Source: a virus
Direction: 5' to 3' (one strand)
DNA: 34,188 nucleotides
IMG/VR virus record: IMGVR_UViG_3300035698_004138
Location: 1-34,188 of that record
The notes under the pieces are model-generated. The model did not search any database and was not told the origin of the DNA. It was given only the letters and a program-made list of their open reading frames with translations. Position numbers and translations under genes: made by a program. Every line of letters starts with the position of its first letter. Position 1 is the first letter of the stretch. Positions 23,386-31,794 of the stretch are shown here, in pieces.

Positions 23386-24501
23386 ATGAATGTGGAAATT
23401 TTAAAAGAGGGAATAACTTTTGGCCTGAAAAACATATTGGGTGCTGTGGAAACAAAAAACACAATTCCAATTTTGTCAAAAGTTTTGTTTAGGGCCAGGA
23501 AAGATCAAGGCTTAGTTATAGAAACAACCAACATGAATATGAGCATGAGGTTTGACTTGGGTTGCAATTGCAATGAAGACCTATCCGCATGTATTGATGC
23601 ATATGATTTGTATAAGCTTGTTAAAAATTTTCCAGACGAATCAATGGTTAGCTTAGACTTTAACGATGATTATCTTGATATCTCTTTTTGCGACACTAAA
23701 TATAGGCTTGTTGTTGTTCCAGATTCGGACTTTCCGAAATTGTTTACAGATAAAATTCAATACCAATTTGTTGATGCATTAAAGATTAAACAGATGGCAG
23801 ATTTGATTTCTCTTTCTATCTCGGATAATGATGTAAGATTATTTTTAACTGGTGCTGGTTTCGACAAAAGCAATGGTGGCATAGAGGTTACATCTTCAAA
23901 TGGCAAACAGTTATCTAATGTGTTTCTTGATATAGATAATAATTTTATACAGAAGCCGTGTATTTTACCTAGGAAATTTTTATTAGAGCTTGCAAAGAAC
24001 ATAGAGAACAATAACATTCAGTCTATAGGTGTTTTTTTTAATGAAGATAAAGCATATTTTAAAATGAATGATATTGAATATCTTTCAAGGTTTATTGAAA
24101 GCCAGTATCCGAAATTAAATGTTATGCTAAAACAATCAATGGATTGTGTTTTCTCTTTGGTCGGTGAGGATCTTAGGAGTGCGCTATTAAGGATGTCTAT
24201 GTTATCATCTGATTTTAGCGACAAGATAACTATAGGCTTAAAGGATGATAAATTATTATTGTTTGCACAGGATGAAACAAAAGGATCCGGCAATGAACTA
24301 ATAGATGTTGTAAAAGAACGTGGTTCTATGGCAAATAGTTTCAACCTTAGTTTAGGATGTTTAATAAATATTCTTGGAGTGTTTAAAAAGAATGGGTTTA
24401 AGGATATAACAATAAAGGTTTGTGACAAGCCAGAGTTTCCTATAATTATTAACACAAAAGACTTTGATGGTTTTGATTATGCCATTATGCCTATAATTTA
24501 A
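23386..24501 (+). CDS. dnaN: DNA polymerase III beta sliding clamp (DnaN-like)
   Basis: 371 residues, the length of bacterial beta clamps (about 366). N-terminal KNTIPILSKVLFRA matches the start of DnaN proteins; the SRFIESQYPKLN segment (domain 2/3 junction) and the terminal AIMPII, equivalent to the VMPMR end near the partner-binding groove, complete the three-domain pattern. It would form a homodimeric ring on DNA and tether a polymerase. No polymerase lies in this window, so it may recruit the host polymerase, or one encoded elsewhere. AGAAGG precedes the start. Confidence 0.88.
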   Translation: MNVEILKEGITFGLKNILGAVETKNTIPILSKVLFRARKDQGLVIETTNMNMSMRFDLGCNCNEDLSACIDAYDLYKLVKNFPDESMVSLDFNDDYLDISFCDTKYRLVVVPDSDFPKLFTDKIQYQFVDALKIKQMADLISLSISDNDVRLFLTGAGFDKSNGGIEVTSSNGKQLSNVFLDIDNNFIQKPCILPRKFLLELAKNIENNNIQSIGVFFNEDKAYFKMNDIEYLSRFIESQYPKLNVMLKQSMDCVFSLVGEDLRSALLRMSMLSSDFSDKITIGLKDDKLLLFAQDETKGSGNELIDVVKERGSMANSFNLSLGCLINILGVFKKNGFKDITIKVCDKPEFPIIINTKDFDGFDYAIMPII

Positions 24502-24515
24502 CAAGGGGGTTCATT

Positions 24516-24731
24516 GTGGAAAAGAATGTATTTAACATAAAGAAAAAAATGTTGGACTTACAGGTTGGATTAGATAGGTACGTGGAGAATACTATAGGCT
24601 TAAGCCAGGACAATAATTATAGTGGTGTTATTAATTGTTTAAACAGTTTATCGTGTGATATAGATAAGGTTATAGTCAAAATAAAAAAGAGAAATCACAT
24701 CTTAAAATTCCAAATGGATTTAGAGTTTTAG
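24516..24731 (+). CDS. Unknown small protein with GTG start, 71 aa
   Basis: GTG 24516 lies 6 nt after AAGGGGG (24503-24509). A helical protein with a long amphipathic N-terminal helix (FNIKKKMLDLQVGLDRYVEN) and a basic C-terminal region. No family recognised. Last gene before the terminator at 24765. Confidence 0.6.
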   Translation: MEKNVFNIKKKMLDLQVGLDRYVENTIGLSQDNNYSGVINCLNSLSCDIDKVIVKIKKRNHILKFQMDLEF

Positions 24732-24764
24732 ATATAAATTTTTAAAAATAGCTGATGTTTTATT

Positions 24765-24790
24765 AAGGTCGGGCAATCCCGGCCTTTTTC
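24765..24790 (+). terminator. Intrinsic terminator
   Basis: AAGGTCGGG (24765-24773) pairs with CCCGGCCTT (24778-24786), with one G-U pair and a CAAT tetraloop, and runs into TTTTT (24785-24789). This is a textbook rho-independent terminator and closes the accessory/metabolic operon. Confidence 0.92.
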
Positions 24791-24803
24791 TATTTTAAAA
24801 AAC

Positions 24804-24840
24804 TTGACTAATTTTTGTGTTTATGATTGAATGTTATAGT
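24804..24840 (+). promoter_or_regulatory. Candidate promoter for the capsid operon
   Basis: Directly after the terminator lies TTGACT (24804-24809) and, further on, an extended -10 TGTTATAGT (24832-24840). The distance between them (22 nt from TTGACT to the TG, 25 nt to TATAGT) is too long for a normal -35/-10 pair, so the extended -10 probably acts alone or with an activator. It shares ATTTTTGTGTT with the promoter at 6908-6936. Placement upstream of the scaffold/capsid genes favours a late promoter. Confidence 0.5.
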
Positions 24841-24869
24841 GATTGTTTTTTATTCATATGAGGTATGAT

Positions 24870-26207
24870 ATGAAGCTGAAATTTTTTAACTATTACAATC
24901 CAGATCAGGTTGTTGCAGAATATATTATGGATGAAAACTTTGATAGTATATCTGATTCTGGAAACAAAAAGGCTAAACCAGAAGAAAAAAAAGAGGAAAG
25001 AAAGGAAGGAAAATTGGTTAGTTCTGCTAGATTTAACGTTAAATTAGAGTTGATTGCCAAAGAAGATGGTGCAAAGAGAAGCAAAGTTAAGTTAATTTTA
25101 ACTCACGTTGGATCAAATGCTAATGGTGATGAATTTACATATGATGAATTAAAGAAGGCCGCTGGTTCTATTGTCGGCCAGAAAATTGATTTTAATCATG
25201 AGCAAGATGCCGAAGCTATTGTTGGTAAAGTTATCAGTGCAAAATTTATTGAAAGCGGTGATGATTCTCACGTTGAATGCATTGGTGAGCTTTTTGATGA
25301 CACTTTACCTTCTGCGTCATTGGCTAGGTTGTTTATTTCGGAAGGTATTATTGAGCATATTTCGATGGAATGTGAATTCCAAAGGGGGCAATGTTCGTAT
25401 TGTAACGAAGAGTATACAAGCATGTCAGAAATGTGTAATCATTTAATGTGGCACAAAGGAACTGAATATAAAGGAAAATATGTTTCTAATATCTTGCATG
25501 ATATTACATTTACAGGATTGGGATTGTTGGACAAAGAGGGTGCAGATAGACGGGCTACGATTAAACTAGCTGCATCAAAGCTTATGAAAAATTATGGAGG
25601 TAATAATATGGATAACGAGAAGAAAAACGCTGAGAAAATGGGTGTTGATGTAAACATTAATATCCAAGCTGAACAGAAAGAAAAGAAGGAAGAAAAGAAA
25701 ACAGAAGAAAAAGAAGACGTTAAAAAGGAAAAAGCTGAGGAAAAAGAAAACGATTCTACTATCAGTGATTTAGAGAAGCGAATTGAAGATCTTGAAAAGT
25801 CTATTGAGGCTAAAGATTCTACTATTCAAGAGTTGGAAGACGAAAAAGCCAAGAGCTTAAGAGAAGAGTCTGCTAAAGAAGTTATGGATTTGTATAAAAA
25901 AGCAGGTCGAGAGTTTAATGACGAATCATTCCAGACTGAAGTTGACAAACTTATTGAAATGAGTGAGGAAAAATTTGATGCTGTAAAAGAAACTGCATCT
26001 GTTTTTGCCACTGAGTTTGAGGTTAAGCAAAACACTGAAGAAGAAAAAGAAGATGATGTTGATGTCGAAGATGTTGATGAAAACAAAACCGAAGCATCAA
26101 AAAAAGAAATGAAATCTAATGCGAATAAAAAAGTTAAACCCGCAGAAGATAATGAACAGCCTCTTGCTGTTCGTCTTGAAAACGCACTAAGAGAATTTAA
26201 CAAGTAA
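24870..26207 (+). CDS. Prohead protease fused to scaffold
   Basis: 445 residues from ATG 24870 (GAGG at 24860-24863). Residues about 50-240 look like an XkdF/U35-type prohead protease: THVGSNANGDEFTYDELK, FNHE with H110 and ISME with S165 as likely catalytic residues. An insert at 175-195 has C-x2-C-x12-H-x3-H, the spacing of a C2H2 zinc finger. From about 247 the protein is highly charged and coiled-coil (scaffold), with AVRLENALREF at the C-terminus. A strong internal start at M247 would make scaffold alone. Next come head genes, as expected. Confidence 0.85.
   Translation: MKLKFFNYYNPDQVVAEYIMDENFDSISDSGNKKAKPEEKKEERKEGKLVSSARFNVKLELIAKEDGAKRSKVKLILTHVGSNANGDEFTYDELKKAAGSIVGQKIDFNHEQDAEAIVGKVISAKFIESGDDSHVECIGELFDDTLPSASLARLFISEGIIEHISMECEFQRGQCSYCNEEYTSMSEMCNHLMWHKGTEYKGKYVSNILHDITFTGLGLLDKEGADRRATIKLAASKLMKNYGGNNMDNEKKNAEKMGVDVNINIQAEQKEKKEEKKTEEKEDVKKEKAEEKENDSTISDLEKRIEDLEKSIEAKDSTIQELEDEKAKSLREESAKEVMDLYKKAGREFNDESFQTEVDKLIEMSEEKFDAVKETASVFATEFEVKQNTEEEKEDDVDVEDVDENKTEASKKEMKSNANKKVKPAEDNEQPLAVRLENALREFNK
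25608..26207 (+). CDS. Nested scaffold protein from internal start, 199 aa
   Basis: In frame with the protease-scaffold gene, ATG 25608 follows GGAGG (25596-25600) with a 7-nt spacer, TGGAGGTAATAATATG, nearly the same initiation sequence as the genes at 26222 and 26659. The product is the charged coiled-coil region only. Phage lambda (C/Nu3) makes scaffold by exactly this in-frame internal start, so a free scaffold made in excess of protease is expected. Inferred from sequence, not proven. Confidence 0.7.
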   Translation: MDNEKKNAEKMGVDVNINIQAEQKEKKEEKKTEEKEDVKKEKAEEKENDSTISDLEKRIEDLEKSIEAKDSTIQELEDEKAKSLREESAKEVMDLYKKAGREFNDESFQTEVDKLIEMSEEKFDAVKETASVFATEFEVKQNTEEEKEDDVDVEDVDENKTEASKKEMKSNANKKVKPAEDNEQPLAVRLENALREFNK

Positions 26208-26221
26208 TGGAGGTATAAATT

Positions 26222-26635
26222 ATGGCGTACTGTAAAGCTTTGCAAAAGGGTCACGTTTATGGTGGTAGCACCATTTCTGGCGCTGGTATTCCTGGTCAGG
26301 CCGTGGTGATGAACGCTAACGATGAGGTTATTGTTAATTCGGACAAAACCGTTGTGTCATTTGGCATCCTATTGAATAACACTGATTCGCAAGCTATTGA
26401 TAAGGCTTATGTAACTGGTGGTTATTGTGCTGTTGCTTACGATGGTGGAATGTACGAAACCGATAACTTTACTTTGGGTGGTTTACAAAAGGGTGATTAT
26501 GTTTCTTTTGATCACACGACTGGCAAGTTTAAAGAGTGGGCAACTGGCGATGCAATTTGCGCTCAGGTATTGAGCGTTACTAGCTCTGTCTTGAAGTTCA
26601 AGCTTTTGTTAGCCCCTAATCATTTTAACGAATAA
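26222..26635 (+). CDS. Head/decoration-like protein, 137 aa
   Basis: Beta-rich, glycine/valine-rich, with no charged clusters (ISGAGIPGQAVVMNANDEV, then VSFGILLNN). Such small proteins between scaffold and capsid genes are usually capsid-cementing or decoration proteins. GGAGGTATAAATTATG gives very efficient initiation, and codon choice is more C/G-rich than in most genes of the window, as for abundantly made proteins. Assigned from position and composition. Confidence 0.65.
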   Translation: MAYCKALQKGHVYGGSTISGAGIPGQAVVMNANDEVIVNSDKTVVSFGILLNNTDSQAIDKAYVTGGYCAVAYDGGMYETDNFTLGGLQKGDYVSFDHTTGKFKEWATGDAICAQVLSVTSSVLKFKLLLAPNHFNE

Positions 26636-26658
26636 TTTATTATATGGAGGTATAAATA

Positions 26659-27501
26659 ATGAATATGTTTAAAAACGCAGAACAAGTTGGGAAGCTAATG
26701 AAAGAAGCCATTAGTGCTGGCCCAAAAGGAATGCAAGCTATCGCTGCTGCGATTAATGGTATCTTGGAAGATTACGTTGATGAACGTGCTATCGTCCCTG
26801 AGATTCTGACTTTAGATAATACTAATGGTGAAAACCCTGAGTATTCGGTTGTTGAGGATGGCAAGGCTTATTTTATTGCCGAGAACTCAAAACCAATTGA
26901 AGATCCAACTGAAGGCGCATTGGTTCGCCCTTCTATTCTGCGACTACACTCTAATCCAACTATGGATATTGGCGTGTTTGAGCGTGGTCAGGTTGGTAAA
27001 ATGAATGAGCGCATTGCAAATGCTGGTTTGGCAATGGTTAAAGAAGAGAATAGTTATGTGACTACTCTCTTGTCTGCTGCCTTAACTGCACTTGGCGCAA
27101 CCAACACTGTTAATGTTGCTGGTGGCTCATTAACTATGGACGCTTTAGATTCTGCTATTGCTTTTGTTGAAGACAATGGCCTAAGAGTCAAGTCTATTCT
27201 AACTCGCGGTCAACATCTATCCTCGTTTAGTGCTTCTGATTCTCCGAATTTTTCTGATGCACAAGCTTTGCGCGGCGCGGTAAAAACCTATCATGGTGCG
27301 ACTGTTTACAATGTCCCTCAAATGGCTGCCGATCAAGTCATTTTAATTCCAGATAAACAAATTGGTTGGGCACCTGTGCGGTCTAAAATGAAGACCAAAG
27401 CCTCTTCTACTGGTTTCCAGATGGATATTTTATCTTGGAAGGAAGTTGGTTATGCTTTAACGCTAGCTAAATATTCTGCCCAAGTTACTATTACACCATA
27501 A
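26659..27501 (+). CDS. Major capsid protein (HK97-fold type)
   Basis: 280 residues. Position after protease/scaffold and decoration-like genes, very strong ribosome binding site (GGAGG 26646-26650) and composition point to the major capsid protein. Pattern elements of the fold: a long N-terminal helical stretch (about 1-38), an E-loop-like region (LTLDNTNGENPEYSVVEDGK), a spine-helix-like AIAFVEDNGLRVKSILT and a C-terminal strand segment (SWKEVGYALTLAKYSAQV). Weak sequence conservation in this family means the call rests on context and general pattern. Confidence 0.82.
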   Translation: MNMFKNAEQVGKLMKEAISAGPKGMQAIAAAINGILEDYVDERAIVPEILTLDNTNGENPEYSVVEDGKAYFIAENSKPIEDPTEGALVRPSILRLHSNPTMDIGVFERGQVGKMNERIANAGLAMVKEENSYVTTLLSAALTALGATNTVNVAGGSLTMDALDSAIAFVEDNGLRVKSILTRGQHLSSFSASDSPNFSDAQALRGAVKTYHGATVYNVPQMAADQVILIPDKQIGWAPVRSKMKTKASSTGFQMDILSWKEVGYALTLAKYSAQVTITP

Positions 27502-27512
27502 GGGGGTTTATC

Positions 27513-27929
27513 ATGGCTATTACATTAACGAACCAACTAGCGACTAAGTTGTTTATTCCAGACGCAACGACTTCTGGTGCTGGCTTAGAGTTTGCCCCGA
27601 ATGGCGAGACTGGAGAGGATCAGGTTGTTTATAAAATGACATCCAGTCTTTTAACCGCCCTTGCTAATGGTCACTTATCTAGTGCCGGTACAAGCGATGA
27701 TGTAAAAATCTTAGCGGAACAAACCGGAACTGGCACAGAACAAACCATTGCTCATGGCTTGGGGTCAACTCCATCCTATGTTGGCGCTATGGTTAGCGAA
27801 GTTCCTGACACTGGTTATGGTGGCGGTAGTGCCAAGCCCTTTGACGTGGTTGAAGGTGTTCATGATGCTACTAATGTTAAGTTTACAGTTGCAACAGGTG
27901 TGAAGTATAAACCTATTGTAGTTGGCTAG
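27513..27929 (+). CDS. Small structural protein, 138 aa
   Basis: Starts after AAGGGGGTTTATC. Threonine/glycine-rich beta protein (AEQTGTGTEQTIAHGLGSTP), the last segment being a motif common in phage virion beta-domain proteins (fibre or decoration type). Directly follows the capsid gene and ends the visible virion block. Could be a second decoration protein or head fibre. Confidence 0.6.
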   Translation: MAITLTNQLATKLFIPDATTSGAGLEFAPNGETGEDQVVYKMTSSLLTALANGHLSSAGTSDDVKILAEQTGTGTEQTIAHGLGSTPSYVGAMVSEVPDTGYGGGSAKPFDVVEGVHDATNVKFTVATGVKYKPIVVG

Positions 27930-27949
27930 TTCTTTAAAAAAGCAATAGA

Positions 27950-30865
27950 ATGAAGGGTAACAAACCTGTCATTGCCATAATTGGCGAGTCGTTTTCGGTC
28001 GGCGGGGCCGAAAGAATGACTGTCGATATGGCCAACGCTTTAAATGAGGAATATTATACTCATTTGGTCTTGACTATATCTGACAAAGGGGTTAATAAAG
28101 CTCACCTAAATAAGAAAATTGACTATAAGTTAACGGCCTCTGCTAAGAATTTAGTAGGGGCTTTAACTTATGTCCAACACGACATGGTAATTTTTAATAA
28201 TTGCCGATCTGTTTTAAAAGTATTAGACGAATTAAACAACCATCCCAAAAGGCCAAAGACTATTGTTTCCATGGTTCATGGCAGCAATAAATTATCATTA
28301 GACTTAATACCAGACCATCCATGTATCGATAGGGTGTTAACGGTTTCAGATAAAGCCAGGATTGGAATTGAGAAACACCTACCATATTGGGCTGGCAAGA
28401 TTGATGTAATACAGAACTACGTTGATTCTAGTCTCTTTAAGCCTGTTAATAGAAATAATTTAGACGTAGAGATTGATGGCTGGTCAAGAGATTCTAAGAT
28501 ACTAGGCTATTGTGGTAGGTTTTCTGGTGAGAAGTCTTTAATATCTTTGGTTACAATTCTTAATAAATTAAAAAGCATCGATCAATCATGGAAGCTATTA
28601 ATGATTGGCGGCATAGATGAAGATGTTGATGTGTTTTTAGATTACTGGAAAAAAGAAAAAGCATCTGTTGAGAATATGATTAATCAGTATGGGCTAGGGG
28701 ATGATGTATTAATTACTGACAGTGTTGAAGATCCAGAAAACTACTATCCACTGATTGATGTGTTTGCATTAACCAGTTGTTATGAGGGTAGCCCCTTGGT
28801 TATACAAGAGGCCATGGCTTGTGGCTTGCCTGTTGTGTCTACTAATGTCGGTGATGCTGAAGAAGTTATTTATGGCGCTAACTGTGGTTATATTGTTGAT
28901 AAGAAAAAACAAGACCTTGATGACGTAGAAACAAATCAATTTGTATCATTAGTAATTGAATCTTATAAAAACAAAAAAATGTTTGGCGAAAATGCTAGAG
29001 GTTGGATTGTTAAAAACAGATCAATTGATTCTTTTGACAAAAACATAAAAGAATATATATTAAATCCAAACATATTTAAGGGTGAAAAAAAAGAGAATAA
29101 AACAAAAAGATCAAAACCCAATAGTGTTTGTTTGATTCCAGATCAGCCGGGATGGGCCTTTGATAGAATATCAAATCTTATTAAGTCTAAGTTGTCACAT
29201 AAATATAATTTTAAGATATCTTATTTGCAAGACTTAATAAGAAACAACACAAAAGAAGATCGGGGAATTTTATTTTGGTACAACAGCATAAATGGAAATG
29301 TTATCAACAAAAAAGATAGTATACCATGTATATATGATGGTGTCTCATGGGGCGATTTAGACATATCAAATTTGGCAAATAGTGCCAAGGCGATAGCTGT
29401 AGCAAATAAAAAATTAAAAAAAATAGTTTTAAAAAATAAAGATGTAATTAAAAATAAAACAAAAATATTTGAAATACAAGACGGTGTTGACACCTCTGTT
29501 TTTTATTCAAACAAAACAAAAAACAAAAAACAAAAAATACAAGTAGGGTGGACTGGAAACTCAAAATTAAAATTTAAAAATACTGACGTGAAGGGTTTTT
29601 GGATAATACAAAAAGCGATGAGTCTAACATCGGATATTGCCGATTGGCATATTGTAGATAGAGATGTTAATGGTATTCCGTTTGACAAAATGCCAGAATG
29701 GTATAATGGTCTTGATATTATAACCTGTATGTCAACAGAAGAGGGTACGCCGAATCCACTACTCGAAGGCTTGGCCTGTGGGTGTTTGCCCGTTATGACA
29801 AATGTTGGGTTGGCTCAAGAGTTGATTGATGATGGCTGTCAAATAGAAATAATAGAGCGAAGTGTTGATTCTTTGGTTTCAAAAATAAAACACATTAGTA
29901 AAAACAAAAGCTTGATTCATTGTGCAAAAGATAAAAACATTCCAATTGTAAAAGAAAAATGGGATTGGAATATTAGAATAAAGAATTGGGAAAAAGTTAT
30001 TGATTTCTATTTGGACAATAAAAAAGAACCATTAGAAAGAAAACATAAAACAGATTTGTCAAATGATGTTACTGTTTTTGTTACAACTATTGGTGCTGTT
30101 GACTATAAACACTGTATAGAGTGTTTAGAGAATCAAGATTGTAAATTTAATATTGAGGTAATAAAGAACGTATCGCCAATGAATGCAGCTTTTCAAAAAA
30201 TGATAGATAATTGTAAAACCAAATATTACATTCAGGTTGATGAAGATATGATGCTCTATCCACATGCGGTTAGGACAATGCATGATCGAATATTAAAAGA
30301 ACCTGACACAACCGCCATACTTGTTCATGGGCTTCATGATGTTTTTATAGACATGAATATAACTGGCGTGAAAATATATAAACATAGTATAATAAAAAAA
30401 TTCCCATATAGCGTCAATGGTTTTTCGTGCGAAACAGATCAGTTAAAAAAATTAAATAATTCTGGATTTGGTATTAAGTTTTATTATAACGGATTGATCA
30501 ACACAATAGACGATACCGTCATGGGCGACTTAAATGAACACTGGGATCAATGGGGAGTGTTTGAAAAATATAGTAGAGATATGCAAAAACTAAAAAGAGA
30601 TCCAGATAATCAAGGCTGGATGTCTATGTTGCTTCCTATTTTTATTGACAAAATCAAATGTGGATATGATAATATTGCGCTATATGCTATACTTGGCGCT
30701 ATAGTTGGTCTTGCATCGCCCTTGCTTAAGGACAAGGAAAAAGACTTTACAAGGCCAGAGTTTCTGCCGGTATTTAATCTTTTAAAAGAAATTCTAAAAA
30801 ATAATTTTAATGAAAACGTAAGCCTAAAAATTAAGAACATAAAAAGAAATATTGGTAATTTATGA
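27950..30865 (+). CDS. Three-domain glycosyltransferase (GT4-GT4-GT2)
   Basis: 971 residues. Domain 1 (about 1-370) is a GT-B/GT4 enzyme: IGESFSVGGAERM near the N-terminus and SCYEGSPLVIQEAMACGLPVV with the E-x7-E donor-binding motif. Domain 2 (about 390-690) is another GT-B domain with STEEGTPNPLLEGLACGCLP. Domain 3 (about 705-971) is GT-A/GT2-like with VDEDMM as the DxD metal site. The first and third appear catalytically intact. No clear Shine-Dalgarno precedes ATG 27950. Likely builds or modifies a glycan, on virion proteins or host surface; acceptor unknown. Confidence 0.88.
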   Translation: MKGNKPVIAIIGESFSVGGAERMTVDMANALNEEYYTHLVLTISDKGVNKAHLNKKIDYKLTASAKNLVGALTYVQHDMVIFNNCRSVLKVLDELNNHPKRPKTIVSMVHGSNKLSLDLIPDHPCIDRVLTVSDKARIGIEKHLPYWAGKIDVIQNYVDSSLFKPVNRNNLDVEIDGWSRDSKILGYCGRFSGEKSLISLVTILNKLKSIDQSWKLLMIGGIDEDVDVFLDYWKKEKASVENMINQYGLGDDVLITDSVEDPENYYPLIDVFALTSCYEGSPLVIQEAMACGLPVVSTNVGDAEEVIYGANCGYIVDKKKQDLDDVETNQFVSLVIESYKNKKMFGENARGWIVKNRSIDSFDKNIKEYILNPNIFKGEKKENKTKRSKPNSVCLIPDQPGWAFDRISNLIKSKLSHKYNFKISYLQDLIRNNTKEDRGILFWYNSINGNVINKKDSIPCIYDGVSWGDLDISNLANSAKAIAVANKKLKKIVLKNKDVIKNKTKIFEIQDGVDTSVFYSNKTKNKKQKIQVGWTGNSKLKFKNTDVKGFWIIQKAMSLTSDIADWHIVDRDVNGIPFDKMPEWYNGLDIITCMSTEEGTPNPLLEGLACGCLPVMTNVGLAQELIDDGCQIEIIERSVDSLVSKIKHISKNKSLIHCAKDKNIPIVKEKWDWNIRIKNWEKVIDFYLDNKKEPLERKHKTDLSNDVTVFVTTIGAVDYKHCIECLENQDCKFNIEVIKNVSPMNAAFQKMIDNCKTKYYIQVDEDMMLYPHAVRTMHDRILKEPDTTAILVHGLHDVFIDMNITGVKIYKHSIIKKFPYSVNGFSCETDQLKKLNNSGFGIKFYYNGLINTIDDTVMGDLNEHWDQWGVFEKYSRDMQKLKRDPDNQGWMSMLLPIFIDKIKCGYDNIALYAILGAIVGLASPLLKDKEKDFTRPEFLPVFNLLKEILKNNFNENVSLKIKNIKRNIGNL

Positions 30866-31794
30866 TTAAAGAAAAAACAAATGGACCATACTCGCTAAAT
30901 GTTTATTTAACATATAAGTGCAATCAATTGTGTCCTTTTTGCAAAAGGCAACAATCTGGATATGTTAATAGCCAAGCCAAAGACTTTGATGCACAGATGG
31001 CCAGTGATGTTATTTCAAGGTTTCAAGATTTAAAAAATATATGTATAGCTGGTTTTGGCGAGCCTCTTTTGTCTAATAGTTTGTATAAAGTAATAGATGT
31101 TTTTGTTTCAAAAAGAATATCGACAAATGTTATTACAAACGGAGTGTTGTTAAAAAAACATGCGACAAGAATTTTAAACTCAGGCTTATCATCTATTTCT
31201 GTTTCTGTTAATGCCTCAAACAAAGAAGAAAGAAAAACAATAACAGGACTAGACTCTTGGGATGATATGATAAGTGGAATTAAAATTTTGATTTCTGGCG
31301 GCATGGATGTTTCTACTTCGTTTGTTATTACAAAAAACAATTGGATGAACATACCATCTTATTTTAAGGAAATGTCATACCTTGGAATTGGATACAGGAT
31401 AGACTTACTTAATCTGTTGCCCCATTCTGATGACGAATTAGATATAAATAATTTTAATAATTTAACAATAAAAGATACCGATACAGACATATTATGTGAG
31501 ATAGATAAGTTTAAAAAAATGGGTGGAAGCCAAAATGTTAGAAATTGGCCGGTTGGATCACCAACAGGAAAGATAGATAAGTCATCTTGTCGGTCGCCAT
31601 TTAATACAATAGGAATAGATGGAGATGGAAATTGCACGTCATGCTCTAGGGTATATGGTCCTTCTGATATGGATGCAAACATAAAAGATTTAGACGTTTG
31701 GAATAGCGAGTCATTTATTAATTTGCGTAGTGAGGTATCTGGAGAAAAAGAAAAAAAGATTCTTTGTAGTAAGTGTTGGGGCCACTTGCAATGA
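30862..31794 (+). CDS. Radical SAM protein with SPASM-like C-terminus
   Basis: 310 residues. CNQLCPFC (C20-x3-C24-x2-C27) is the radical SAM 4Fe-4S motif, followed by the GFGEPLLS strand and the NGVLLKKHA region typical of the barrel. The C-terminal part has cysteines at CRSPF, CTSC and CSKC (about 243, 259, 262, 301, 304), a SPASM/twitch-like auxiliary cluster set. Radical SAM enzymes near glycosyltransferases often modify sugars or peptides; the substrate here is unknown. ATG overlaps the previous stop (ATGA). Confidence 0.88.
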   Translation: MIKEKTNGPYSLNVYLTYKCNQLCPFCKRQQSGYVNSQAKDFDAQMASDVISRFQDLKNICIAGFGEPLLSNSLYKVIDVFVSKRISTNVITNGVLLKKHATRILNSGLSSISVSVNASNKEERKTITGLDSWDDMISGIKILISGGMDVSTSFVITKNNWMNIPSYFKEMSYLGIGYRIDLLNLLPHSDDELDINNFNNLTIKDTDTDILCEIDKFKKMGGSQNVRNWPVGSPTGKIDKSSCRSPFNTIGIDGDGNCTSCSRVYGPSDMDANIKDLDVWNSESFINLRSEVSGEKEKKILCSKCWGHLQ

